Below, piece after piece: positions 17,004 through 26,242 of a stretch of 36,827 nucleotides of DNA. This DNA comes from Terriglobus sp. (lineage in GTDB: Bacteria; Acidobacteriota; Terriglobia; Terriglobales; Acidobacteriaceae). A program made the translations under genes and the position numbers. A model generated the notes under the pieces. It did no database searches. It had not been told where the DNA came from and was given only the letters and a program-made list of their open reading frames with translations. The stretch's first letter is position 1; each line of letters opens with the position of its first letter. The stretch is taken from the NCBI GenBank assembly GCA_026225595.1, contig JAMFTB010000067.1:1-36827 (forward strand), written 5' to 3'.

Positions 17004-19721
17004 ATGAGCGATCCCCTGGGCAATGGAAGGCAGCGCGCCGCGGCGCGCGCCGTGGTGGCAGCGCTGCTGTTGACAGCAGTCCTGCCCGCCTCTGCAATGC
17101 CAGCGCCGGGGCAAAGCAGCCAGTCGCTGGGGAATGCTGCGCAGGCCGCTGCGGCAACGCAGCCCGTGCAGGCGCCTCAGCCTGCGCAAGCAGCGGAGTC
17201 TACGCCAACGCCCCAAGCTATCCCGGTATCGCAACCAATAACATCGCCGCAAGCGGGACAGGCTACCGCACCATTGGGGCGCAAGCGCATTGGCCTTGCG
17301 CTGGGCGGCGGTGGCGCGCTGGGCCTTTCTGAGATTGGCGTGCTGCGCTGGATGGAAGAGAACCACGTGCCGGTAGACGTCATTGCGGGCACCAGCATGG
17401 GATCGCTGATTGCGGCGCTGTACGCCACCAACCACACGCCCCAGCAGATGTCCGAACTGACCAGCGACAAGGTCTTCAGCAGGGTCTTTCGCATCTCCGC
17501 AGATTTTCGGCAGATGAACTTTCGCCGCCGCGAGGATCAGCGTTTTCTGCCGGGCGGCCTGAGCATGGGTCTGAAGAAGGGTCCGTCCCTGCGCAACGCT
17601 GCGCTGCTGGACTACGGTCTGAACCAGTTTCTGAACGCGCAGTTTCTGCCCTATGGAGCAGACTTCACATTCGACAATCTGCCCATACCGTTCCGCTGCC
17701 TGGCCACGGACATTCTGGTGGGCCGCGAGGCTGTGTTTACGCATGGACCCTTGGCAGAGGCTGTGCGCGCGTCCATCTCCATCCCCGGCGTCTTTCCGCC
17801 GCTGGAGGATGGCGGCCACATCTATGTGGATGGTGCGCTGACAGAGAACCTGCCCACGGACCTGGTCAAGAATGCGCTGCATGCGGACGTGGTGCTTGCC
17901 GTCTCGCTGCCGCTGACGCCGCCCGCCAAGGGCGATACAGCTTCGCTGCTGGGCATCCTTGGTCGCAGTTTTTCCGTGGCGTCGTGGAGCAACGAGGTGC
18001 GCTCGCGCACGCTGGCAGACGTGATTATTGAGCCGATTGCGCCGCCCGGTGTCACGGCGGCGGACTATTTCAGCTCCGCCGAGCTGGAGAAGGCCGGCTA
18101 TGTTGCGGCAACCAAGATGGCGCCGCAGCTATTGGAGTACCGCGTCAGCGACGAGGAGTGGGCAGCGTACCTCGCGCATCGGCAGGGCAGGCAGGCACCG
18201 CCGGTAGGCAACATTGCTACGGTCCGTGTCATTGCGCCCACATCGCGCAATGCCATCGGCGTACGCGACACGTTTATTGACAGCCCCGGCAAGCCGATGG
18301 ATGCCGACAAGGTCGACGCAAAGCTGAATGAAGCCCGCAGCGATGGCCGCTTTGACACGGATTACTTCCTCACCAAGCCGGGTCAGGTCATCAATACAGA
18401 CGTGACCGGCCCCGCCAACGTTGGCCGTAAGGTGCAGGGGCGTGAGCTGCTGCATCCTGAAGAGAAGCGTGGCCCCGGCGACGAGACGGCAGCGCAGATG
18501 GTGGAGCAGGCCAACGGAGCGCCGAACGCACCAGCCGGCACGGCATCGCAGGCGGAAGGCGCAGTGGCGAAGGCCACGGAGCCCGGCTCCAAAGATAAGG
18601 ACGCAAAGAAAGACCGCAGCCCGGTGGAGGCGAAGAAGCAGCAATTTGAAACGGTGGCTGCATCCAGCAGCGGCACCGTTCAGATTGCAATGGCCAACCC
18701 GCCCGCCGGCTACATACCCACGCCCAACGATGTGGACCTGAACCTGTGGGTGCGCGACCGTCCCGGCGGCCCGCCGTACCTGCTGCTGGGCGGCAACATT
18801 GTCGCGCAGACCGGCGGCACGGGCCGCGCCACGGTAGACGGCGTGCTCACATGGCAGGACGTTGGCACCTATAAGAGCGAATTTCGTACGCGCTTCCGCC
18901 TGGGTTTTCTTACAGAGGTGGTGCCGGAGTACTACATGCGGCTGGGCGATCACGGCTTCTTTGTGGCGCCGCGGCTGCAGTTCTACCGCTCGCCGGAATA
19001 CATATGGGCCAACCAGGTGCGCGTTGCAGAACGGATCACGACAACTGCAGGCGGCGGCTTTGATGTGGGCTGGGCCAAGTCGCACTTTACGGAGTGGCGC
19101 GCGGGCTGGCAGGAGGTCTACCAGAACTGGACGACCACCACCGGCAGCGACGGCCAGCCGGACTTCAACACCTCTGCCCAGACGGCGCGGCTGCAGTACC
19201 GCTACAACAATCAGGACCGCGCCATGGTGCCGCTGCGCGGCCTGCGCATCGATGCAACGGCAGGCATGATGCACATTGGCCGCACTGAAAATGTGCCGCT
19301 CGTTCAAGCGCAGGGCGCATACTACCGCTACCTTGGCAAGGGCAATACGCTCTCCCTCGCCTTTGAGGGTGGCAGCTTTGCCAACCGCAACGTGCCCGAT
19401 CCCTTCCGCTTTACGCTGGGCGGACCGGCGCGGCTGACGGCGTCGTCGTTCGACGAATACCGCGGCACAGACTATGTGCTGGCGCGGCCATCGTACTTCC
19501 GCCGCATTGCTTCGCTGCCCACGCCGCTGGGCCAAAGCATCTACGTGCTGGGCACGTATGAGTGGGGCCGCATGGACGCGCCGAACATGCCCACCGTCAC
19601 GCAGCAGGATGTCTTCATCGGCGTGGCCGCGGAGACGCCCATCGGCGCGATTACCTTTGGCCCTGCCTTCGGAGACAACGGCCACCGCAAGCTGATCTTC
19701 ACGCTGGGCCGGTTCTTCTAG
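17004..19721 (+). CDS. Patatin-like phospholipase fused to outer-membrane beta-barrel (PlpD/type Vd-like)
   Basis: The 905-residue protein starts at ATG 17004, just before a signal peptide (AVVAALLLTAVLPASAMPA). An Ala/Gln/Pro-rich linker leads to a patatin domain at about residues 95-300: G-L-A-L-G-G-G-G-A-L-G oxyanion loop, G-T-S-M-G with nucleophile Ser131, and D-G-A with catalytic Asp276. A POTRA-like segment follows (ATVRVIAP to RFDTDYF, about residues 405-455). A C-terminal Omp85-type barrel of about 330 residues ends in Phe, as outer-membrane barrels do. Unusually, about 125 residues rich in Ala, Glu, Lys and Pro separate the first part of the POTRA-like segment from the V-D-L-N-L-W-V strand that should complete it. 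Known PlpD-type proteins secrete a lipase through their own barrel. An alternative upstream ATG at 16911 would break the signal peptide layout. Confidence 0.87.
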   Translation: MSDPLGNGRQRAAARAVVAALLLTAVLPASAMPAPGQSSQSLGNAAQAAAATQPVQAPQPAQAAESTPTPQAIPVSQPITSPQAGQATAPLGRKRIGLALGGGGALGLSEIGVLRWMEENHVPVDVIAGTSMGSLIAALYATNHTPQQMSELTSDKVFSRVFRISADFRQMNFRRREDQRFLPGGLSMGLKKGPSLRNAALLDYGLNQFLNAQFLPYGADFTFDNLPIPFRCLATDILVGREAVFTHGPLAEAVRASISIPGVFPPLEDGGHIYVDGALTENLPTDLVKNALHADVVLAVSLPLTPPAKGDTASLLGILGRSFSVASWSNEVRSRTLADVIIEPIAPPGVTAADYFSSAELEKAGYVAATKMAPQLLEYRVSDEEWAAYLAHRQGRQAPPVGNIATVRVIAPTSRNAIGVRDTFIDSPGKPMDADKVDAKLNEARSDGRFDTDYFLTKPGQVINTDVTGPANVGRKVQGRELLHPEEKRGPGDETAAQMVEQANGAPNAPAGTASQAEGAVAKATEPGSKDKDAKKDRSPVEAKKQQFETVAASSSGTVQIAMANPPAGYIPTPNDVDLNLWVRDRPGGPPYLLLGGNIVAQTGGTGRATVDGVLTWQDVGTYKSEFRTRFRLGFLTEVVPEYYMRLGDHGFFVAPRLQFYRSPEYIWANQVRVAERITTTAGGGFDVGWAKSHFTEWRAGWQEVYQNWTTTTGSDGQPDFNTSAQTARLQYRYNNQDRAMVPLRGLRIDATAGMMHIGRTENVPLVQAQGAYYRYLGKGNTLSLAFEGGSFANRNVPDPFRFTLGGPARLTASSFDEYRGTDYVLARPSYFRRIASLPTPLGQSIYVLGTYEWGRMDAPNMPTVTQQDVFIGVAAETPIGAITFGPAFGDNGHRKLIFTLGRFF

Positions 19722-19839
19722 GCTCGGAATATGTCACTCTTTTGTCATTGGACGCGATAGGTTGCGGCCTTTTGGCCAACCGCCCGTCTATCAACACCAT
19801 AGCGTCATAATCTGCCACAGATTTTCTGGAGACTCCCGC

Positions 19840-20520
19840 ATGTACGGTACCGTCAAGGCCACTGCAGCCACACTTCTTCTTTCCGCTTCCTTCCTGTTTG
19901 CGCAGGGGCCCGGTGGCCCAGGCGGTCCTGGTGGACCCGGCGGACCCGGCGGTCAGCAGCCTCCTCCTCCTCCGCCCACAGCTGGCGCCAAGCTTGAGCT
20001 CCTGCCCGGCTCGTCTGCCAGCTACCGCGTAACGGAGCAGTTTGTCGGCATCGACTTTCCGAACGACGCGGTTGGCACCACGGACAAGGTAAGCGGCTGG
20101 CTGCAGATTCTGCCCGACGGCACCCTCGCGAAAGACAGCAAGCTGGTGGTGAGCCTGACGGAGATGACCAGCGACCAGGGCATGCGCGACGGTTACATCC
20201 GCCAGCGCACGCTGGAGACGGCAAAGTTCCCGGACGCGGTCTTCGTTCCCACGGGAATTACAGGCGTGCCCAAGATGGTGCCCTCCACCGGCCAGGTGGG
20301 CGTTGCGCTTACCGGCAACCTGACGATCCACGGCGTGACCAAGCCGGTCACCTTCAAGGGCATCGCGACGATCGACGCGCGCGCGTCTACCGTTCAGGGC
20401 CGCGCTCTCACCACGTTCACCTTCGCAGACTTCGGCCTGACCAAGCCCTCCATCGGCCGCCTGGCCAACGTGGACGACAAGATCACGCTGGAACTGGTCT
20501 ATAAGTTCAAGCGCAGTTAG
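19840..20520 (+). CDS. YceI-family periplasmic protein with Gly-Pro-Gly linker
   Basis: The 226-residue product begins at an ATG 8 bases after GGAG. It has a signal peptide of about 21 residues. The mature N-terminus is a collagen-like GPGGPGGPGGPGGPGG run (about residues 23-38) and a six-proline block. The YceI lipocalin-like domain occupies residues 48-226, with T-I-H-G-V-T-K-P-V-T-F near the middle and the typical ending S-I-G-R-L-A-N-V-D-D-K-I-T-L-E-L. YceI proteins bind long-chain isoprenoids or amides in the periplasm. It follows the patatin gene by 118 bases on the same strand. The Gly-Pro run may act as a flexible spacer. Confidence 0.9.
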   Translation: MYGTVKATAATLLLSASFLFAQGPGGPGGPGGPGGPGGQQPPPPPPTAGAKLELLPGSSASYRVTEQFVGIDFPNDAVGTTDKVSGWLQILPDGTLAKDSKLVVSLTEMTSDQGMRDGYIRQRTLETAKFPDAVFVPTGITGVPKMVPSTGQVGVALTGNLTIHGVTKPVTFKGIATIDARASTVQGRALTTFTFADFGLTKPSIGRLANVDDKITLELVYKFKRS

Positions 20521-20551
20521 GTACGTCGGCGCGGCGAACTCGTCGCAGCTA

Positions 20552-20642
20552 CCCACAAAAGAGCAGAACGCGGCGTCCGCCACGATTCCGCAGCGATCGC
20601 TGCGAGACCGTTGCGATCGCCGCGTTCTGCTTCTTCTGTGGG
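20552..20642 (+). terminator. Long imperfect hairpin after the YceI gene
   Basis: The arms share 13 perfect bases (GCAGAACGCGGCG at 20563-20575 with 20618-20630) and extend imperfectly to CCCACAAAAGAG/TTCTTCTGTGGG. An inner GCAGCGATCGCTGC palindrome sits in the loop. The trailing TTCTTCT is weakly T-rich. It probably ends the YceI transcript just before the esterase gene. Confidence 0.55.
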
Positions 20643-20651
20643 CGGCAACGC

Positions 20652-20657
20652 TATACT
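20652..20657 (+). promoter_or_regulatory. Candidate -10 box close to the esterase start
   Basis: TATACT matches five of six bases of the -10 consensus and ends 9 bases before ATG 20667. If real, the transcript would begin within a few bases of the ATG, leaving little or no leader. No clear -35 box is visible. Confidence 0.3.
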
Positions 20658-20666
20658 GGCGCGGCC

Positions 20667-22250
20667 ATGCGCCCACTTCTTTTGTTGTGCCTCCTCGCAG
20701 CCACCGCGCTTCCGCCGCAGCAACTTCACGCGCAACAGCCCACGCCTGACGCCTACCCGCCGGGCCCGGACTCGCAGGTGCAGAATGTGCCGCATGGGAC
20801 GGTAGAAAAGCTGGTGCTGCCACCGGGCCGGTTCTACCCCGGCACGCCGCACAACTACGCCATCTACACACCGGCCAACGCACCCGCCGGGCCGCTACCG
20901 TACATGGTCTTCCTCGACGGCAGCAGCTACCTCGGCGGCCTGCGCGCGCCCATCGTGCTGGACAACCTCATCGCCCAAAAGGTGATTCCGCCAATGATCG
21001 GCGTCTTCGTCGATCCCGGCATACTGCCCGCCATCCGGCCCGACGCGCAGAACCGTTACGAACGCATCTTTGAATACGACTCCATCTCAAACCGCTTCTC
21101 GCAGTTTCTGCTGACGGAGCTGCTCCCGGCAGTCGAGAAGAAGCACGCGCTCTCCACCAATCCTGACGAACACGCGATTGTGGGCACCAGCACAGGCGCC
21201 GTGGGTGCGTTTGTTGCAGCGTGGCACCGTCCTGATCAGTTCCATCGCGTCATCTCGCTGATTGGAACGTACGTCGCCATGAAGGGCGCAGACACGCTGC
21301 CCGCGCTGGTGCGCAAGACGGAGGCAAAGCCCATCCGCATATGGATGCAGGACGGCATCAACGACCACAAGACGCCGACCGAGCAGTACGGCACATCGTT
21401 CCCGGGGTCGTGGCCGCGCGCAAACGAGGTGATGTTTGAGGCGCTGCAGTTTGAAGGCTACGACGTGAAGTTCAGCATGGGCACAGGCGCACACGACACC
21501 AAGCAGGGTACTGCGGAGCTGCCGGACGCCATCCGCTGGCTGTGGCGCGACTACACACCAGAGCACGGCGTCGGCAAGATCGAGGTGCATCCACCAGCAG
21601 CGCTGAACGACACAGGCTGGATCACAAGAGGCAGCGTGTGGGCCACAGTGGATGCGGCCAACAACTGGGAATCACTTGGCAGTGCGATAAATCCAAATTT
21701 GGATGAAGCCACGCAGATAGCCTTAGTCGGCGGCGCGCGAACTCAGAACGGTATTATCTACGGTTCCGGTCAAGGCACGGTGATCTGGGGCGAGAGAGGA
21801 AAAAAGGTAAGCGTAGTCCTATCACCCGTCCCAGCACCGTTCGCAATGGCCCTCTCCCCCGACCAGGCCATGCTTGTGGTCACAGATCTTGTACACCGGC
21901 ATCAATGGTCCATGCAGTTAGACAAAGACGGCAAGCCCATCAACGCCGAGCCGTTCTATCGCCTTGAAGTTCTGGATGACGATGGCGGAGCTACCGGCGC
22001 GGCGTTCGACAACCTGGGCCAGGTGTACTTCGCCACTGCGATCGGCGTGCAGGTGTGCGAGGCGAATGGCCGCGTCGCAATGATCCTGAACAGCCCAGTG
22101 GTCGACAAGCCCGTCCAGAAAGTTGCCTTTGGTGGCCCCGATCATGACTGGCTCTACGTCATTGCTGACGGCAAGCTCTTCCGCCGCAAGATGAAGGTGC
22201 ACGGCGTGCCGGTAGACAAGCCAGAGAAACCGCCACAGCCACCGCTCTAA
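20667..22250 (+). CDS. Secreted esterase fused to SMP-30/gluconolactonase-like domain
   Basis: The 527-residue protein has a signal peptide (LLLLCLLAATALPPQQLHAQ). Residues 40-305 form an alpha/beta-hydrolase of the enterochelin-esterase type (Esterase_D). It contains Y-M-V-F-L-D-G-S-S-Y, and G-T-S-T-G-A with nucleophile Ser175; the usual second Gly after the motif is Ala. A downstream G-T-G-A-H-D may provide the catalytic His. Residues of about 310-515 contain short blade-like segments (VLSPVPAPFAMALSPDQ, AAFDNLGQVYFATAIGVQV), resembling an SMP-30/gluconolactonase propeller. The fusion suggests hydrolysis of a sugar-linked ester or lactone outside the cytoplasm, but substrate is unknown. Start is at ATG 20667, with a possible -10 box immediately upstream. 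Confidence 0.8.
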   Translation: MRPLLLLCLLAATALPPQQLHAQQPTPDAYPPGPDSQVQNVPHGTVEKLVLPPGRFYPGTPHNYAIYTPANAPAGPLPYMVFLDGSSYLGGLRAPIVLDNLIAQKVIPPMIGVFVDPGILPAIRPDAQNRYERIFEYDSISNRFSQFLLTELLPAVEKKHALSTNPDEHAIVGTSTGAVGAFVAAWHRPDQFHRVISLIGTYVAMKGADTLPALVRKTEAKPIRIWMQDGINDHKTPTEQYGTSFPGSWPRANEVMFEALQFEGYDVKFSMGTGAHDTKQGTAELPDAIRWLWRDYTPEHGVGKIEVHPPAALNDTGWITRGSVWATVDAANNWESLGSAINPNLDEATQIALVGGARTQNGIIYGSGQGTVIWGERGKKVSVVLSPVPAPFAMALSPDQAMLVVTDLVHRHQWSMQLDKDGKPINAEPFYRLEVLDDDGGATGAAFDNLGQVYFATAIGVQVCEANGRVAMILNSPVVDKPVQKVAFGGPDHDWLYVIADGKLFRRKMKVHGVPVDKPEKPPQPPL

Positions 22251-22268
22251 GGCCCAAGCACCACCACG

Positions 22269-22314
22269 GCTAAAAGAAAGAACGAACGCAGCGATCGCTG
22301 CGTTCGCTCTTAGC
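22269..22314 (+). terminator. Terminator-like 24-bp palindrome after the esterase gene
   Basis: A perfect palindrome at 22283-22306 (CGAACGCAGCGATCGCTGCG then TTCG) is flanked by GCTAA/TTAGC arms at the ends. The core GCAGCGATCGCTGC is identical to the loop palindrome of the hairpin at 20552-20642. It has no strong T-run, so termination is probable but unproven. Confidence 0.55.
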
Positions 22315-22336
22315 AAAGTTCAACTCACCTCAGAAA

Positions 22337-22510
22337 TTGTCATCCTAAGCGAAGCGCAGCGAAGTCGAAGGACCCGCATTCCGTTGGCAGATGCAAGAAG
22401 GCGCATGGATAGCCCAAGAGCTTTCCATGCGCCTTTCTCTTGATGCTAGCAGAAATGCGGGTCCTTCGACTGCACTTCGCTTACGCTCCGTTTCGCTCAG
22501 GATGACAATT
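22337..22510. repeat. Inverted pair of family B repeats with inner hairpin
   Basis: A reverse copy (22337-22380) and a forward copy (22454-22510) of a TGTCATCC...GGACCCGCATT-type element face each other. Between them, AAGGCGCATGGA (22398-22409) pairs perfectly with 22424-22435 and is followed by a T-rich TCTCTTGAT. Related copies are at 25148 (inside mutL) and 29231. Confidence 0.75.
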
Positions 22511-22542
22511 CTGAGCGAAACAGTAAAAGGGCGTGTGAACGC

Positions 22543-23541
<999 letters not shown>

Positions 23542-23594
23542 ATTGCGTTGGATGACGCGCGGCACTCGCCGGACTCCGGCGGCGTGAAATGTCA

Positions 23595-23742
23595 AAAGGT
23601 GCTCACGCACCGTTTTACTGCTTCGCGTGGCCTTCCCGTTGGTCAGGATGAAATTTAATGCCGACCAACGGGAGGGCCACCCGAAGAGTAAAAAGGCGTG
23701 CAAACGCCCGCCCCACGCGCAGTGGGCCCGTCCGGCAGGACA
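23595..23742. repeat. Inverted pair of family A repeats upstream of mutL
   Basis: A truncated reverse copy (23595-23646, hairpin GGTGCTCACGCACC and CCGTTGGTC) faces a complete forward copy (23661-23742, CCGACCAACGG, GGCGTGCAAACGCC, CCGGCAGGACA). The pair fills most of the 249-base gap between the aldo/keto reductase and mutL. Confidence 0.75.
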
Positions 23743-23778
23743 TAGCTTCTGTACCGCTTTTCCACGTTTGAGCAGCCG

Positions 23779-23784
23779 TAGAAT
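23779..23784 (+). promoter_or_regulatory. Candidate -10 box immediately before mutL
   Basis: TAGAAT ends 6 bases before the mutL ATG at 23791, so transcription would start at or near the A of ATG and give a leaderless mRNA. No ribosome binding site is visible, which agrees with this. No convincing -35 was found. Confidence 0.4.
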
Positions 23785-23790
23785 CTCTAT

Positions 23791-25899
23791 ATGGGCCGTA
23801 TCCGCGTACTCTCCGACCAGGTGGCGAACCAGATTGCCGCTGGCGAGGTGGTGGAGCGGCCTGCGTCCGTTGTGAAGGAGCTGCTTGAGAATGCAGTCGA
23901 CGCGGGCGCAACCCGCATCCGCATTGAGGTTGAGGGCGGCGGCCGCAAACTCATTCGCATGGTCGACAACGGCTGCGGCATGGTGCGCGACGACGCTATG
24001 CTGGCCTTTGAACGGCACGCCACCAGCAAGCTGCGCACGGCAGACGATCTGCTGCACATTGCAACGCTCGGCTTTCGCGGAGAGGCTCTGCCATCCATCG
24101 CATCGGTTGCTCGAGTAGAGCTCGACACGCGCGCGGAAGAAGATGCGGTGGGCACCCGCATTGAAATCGTCGGCGGCAAGATGACGCGTGTGGAAGATGT
24201 TGGCGCGCCCGTGGGCACAACGATTGCGATCAAGGATCTGTTCTTCAACGTGCCCGCGCGCAAGAAGTTCCTCAAGAGCGAGCCGACAGAACTTTCGCAC
24301 GTTGCGGCTCTTGTTACGCATTACGCGCTGGCGCATCCGACGAAGCATTTTGAACTGCACACCGCAACGCATGCGCTGCTGGTTGCGCCCGCCGTGCGCG
24401 ATGCGAGCGAGCGGCTGTTTCAGATTCTGGGTAGCGACATCTCGCGCGACATGTTGCCCGTTGCCGCAGAGGTGGACTTTACCCGCGCGGGTCTGCCGGA
24501 GCCTCCGCCATGGCGGCGCGAAGAGGATTACGTCGCGCCGGAGCCGGGCTTTCTGCGTGTGCGCGGCTTCGTCTCAAAGCCAGAGCTGCAGAAGCTCAAC
24601 CGCGGATCGATCTACGTCTTTGTGAACAGCCGGCAGGTGCGCGACCGGCTCATTCTGCATGCGTTGACTGAGGCCTACAAAAACATCCTGCCGCCAACAT
24701 CGTTCCCAGTCGTGTTGTTGTTCCTCGAGATGCCAGCCTCTGAGGTGGATGTGAATGTGCATCCGGCAAAGACGGAGGTTCGCTTCCGGCAATCGAGCTT
24801 TGTGCATGACTTTGTGCGCGACACGGTGCGCACGGCGGTGCTGAATGCGCGGCCCGCGGCCAGCTTTCTGCATGCAGTTGCGCCGTCTCCGCGGCCCGGC
24901 ATGCTGGATGGTGGTGAGGGCATTGAGCTGGATCCGGTCCTGCGTGGGCCGGGGCCGGGCAGTGATGCTCCGTGGAGTGAGCACCAGGTGCGCGAGGCTG
25001 CGGAGCAGGATGCGCTGAAGGCGTGGGGGCCGGTGGATGCGAGTGACGTTGGTTCGTTCTCGCTGAGGGAACGCGCTGTGCCTGAAGTGCAAGTGCCGGG
25101 TAAATTCGTGTTTCCGGTTGAGAGCATTGGTGAAGGAGAAGAACAGCAGGTCCCTCCACTTCGCTCCGCTTCGGTCGGGATGACAAATCTTGAGGGAGGA
25201 GCAAGCGTACCGGCAACCGGCGGTCTCGGCGATCCGCATGCTTCTACACATCTGCCTGCGGGCACGGCGCAGCGCGCGCCTGCAGCGGAGCGCATTGAAG
25301 ACACAGCAAACCTTGCCGGACTTGGCGGTCTGAGGCCGCTGGGGCAGGTGCAGAACTCATTCATCCTTGCGGTGAATGAAGAGGGCCTGTGGATCATTGA
25401 CCAGCATGTGGCGCACGAGCGCATCCTGTTTGAGAAGGTGTTGCGTGAGCGGCAGGTGGAGCGTGTGCAGCGCCAACGGCTGCTGATGCCTCTGCTGATC
25501 GACCTGATGCCAGCGCAGATGGCCAACTTTGCCCACATGGCAGAGGAGTTGGACCGCAACGGCTTTGAGGCGGAGCCGTTTGGTCCGCGCACACTGGCGG
25601 TCAAAGCGGCTCCGGTGGGGCTTGAGGGCAGGGAACTGGAGCTGGCGCTGGCCGAACTGCTGCAGATCGAAGACGACGCCGCCCAGGCCGACAACATGGA
25701 CGCGCGGCAGCGGCGGATTGCCGCCAGCATTGCCTGCCACGCCGCGGTCAAGATCAATATGCCCCTGGAACACAGCAAAATGCAGTGGTTACTGGACGAA
25801 TTGGGAAAAACCGAAAATCCCATGGCATGTCCGCATGGCAGACCCATTGCTTTGCGGTATTCTCATAAGGAGATTCAGCGCGCCTTCCAGCGCATTTAG
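23791..25899 (+). CDS. mutL: DNA mismatch repair protein MutL
   Basis: The 702-residue protein has the full GHKL ATPase N-terminus: [12 protein letters not shown] (catalytic Glu), V-D-N-G-C-G-M, A-T-S-K-L and G-F-R-G-E-A-L. A P-A-R-K-K-F-L motif follows. The linker, about residues 350-520, is poorly conserved. The C-terminal endonuclease domain has [12 protein letters not shown] near residues 535-546 (the usual Ala after DQH is Val), A-C-H-A-A-V-K, and C-P-H-G-R-P-I near the end. These indicate a nicking-competent MutL of the non-E. coli type. The linker contains a family B intergenic repeat read in frame (25148-25187, about residues 454-466). It may be made from a leaderless transcript starting at TAGAAT 23779-23784. 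Confidence 0.97.
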   Translation: MGRIRVLSDQVANQIAAGEVVERPASVVKELLENAVDAGATRIRIEVEGGGRKLIRMVDNGCGMVRDDAMLAFERHATSKLRTADDLLHIATLGFRGEALPSIASVARVELDTRAEEDAVGTRIEIVGGKMTRVEDVGAPVGTTIAIKDLFFNVPARKKFLKSEPTELSHVAALVTHYALAHPTKHFELHTATHALLVAPAVRDASERLFQILGSDISRDMLPVAAEVDFTRAGLPEPPPWRREEDYVAPEPGFLRVRGFVSKPELQKLNRGSIYVFVNSRQVRDRLILHALTEAYKNILPPTSFPVVLLFLEMPASEVDVNVHPAKTEVRFRQSSFVHDFVRDTVRTAVLNARPAASFLHAVAPSPRPGMLDGGEGIELDPVLRGPGPGSDAPWSEHQVREAAEQDALKAWGPVDASDVGSFSLRERAVPEVQVPGKFVFPVESIGEGEEQQVPPLRSASVGMTNLEGGASVPATGGLGDPHASTHLPAGTAQRAPAAERIEDTANLAGLGGLRPLGQVQNSFILAVNEEGLWIIDQHVAHERILFEKVLRERQVERVQRQRLLMPLLIDLMPAQMANFAHMAEELDRNGFEAEPFGPRTLAVKAAPVGLEGRELELALAELLQIEDDAAQADNMDARQRRIAASIACHAAVKINMPLEHSKMQWLLDELGKTENPMACPHGRPIALRYSHKEIQRAFQRI
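25148..25187 (+). repeat. Family B repeat copy inside the mutL coding region
   Basis: The segment reads AGGTCCCTCCACTTCGCTCC and continues to a GGGATGACA end. It is a variant of intergenic copies at 22337, 22454 and 29231. It is read in frame as [11 protein letters not shown] within the variable MutL linker, with no frameshift or stop. Confidence 0.65.
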
Positions 25900-25943
25900 T
25901 TTTCTGCGCGGCTTTTTTACGCGAATGGTTGCAGGACTGAATC

Positions 25944-26050
25944 TTCTACGAACCATGCGGTTCCTCTAGAACGAAGCGGACGACAGGCTTCGTAAAGCCG
26001 GGGTAGTTTCCCGCAGGCCGGATGCGTGGCTTCCTCCTTCACAGGGAAGC
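25944..26050 (+). other. Structured leader candidate between mutL and the 932-residue gene
   Basis: Three adjacent hairpins are visible: GAACC/GGTTC with outer TCTA/TAGA at 25944-25969, ACGAAGC/GCTTCGT at 25971-25993, and GCTTCCT/GGGAAGC at 26029-26050. They lie in a 343-base gene-free region (25900-26242). The remainder to 26242 shows no gene and ends with AAGGA 7 bases before the next ATG. This may be a structured 5' UTR, and no known riboswitch was recognised. Confidence 0.35.
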
Positions 26051-26242
26051 TGGGTCCGAAAAGAGAGTCAACGGGCGTTTGCCGCTTCGGATAAGCACCG
26101 AAGAGCACCGCCGCAGGCGCTCCCACCTACATCCAACACAAGAACGCAGGCAGCAGCGCGGGTCGTCTCCGCGCAGAACTGGCCTTGCGCACACAGGCGC
26201 GCCCGCCGCATACAGGGGCGCCGCAAAAAGAAGGAACACCGC

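Noticed and set aside
18129-19685. 518-residue minus-strand open frame
   Set aside because: Shadow of the patatin/barrel gene, with composition typical of antisense translation.
23542-24372. N-terminal extension of the aldo/keto reductase frame
   Set aside because: It runs through the repeats and the antisense strand of mutL. The family starts at the ATG at 23541.
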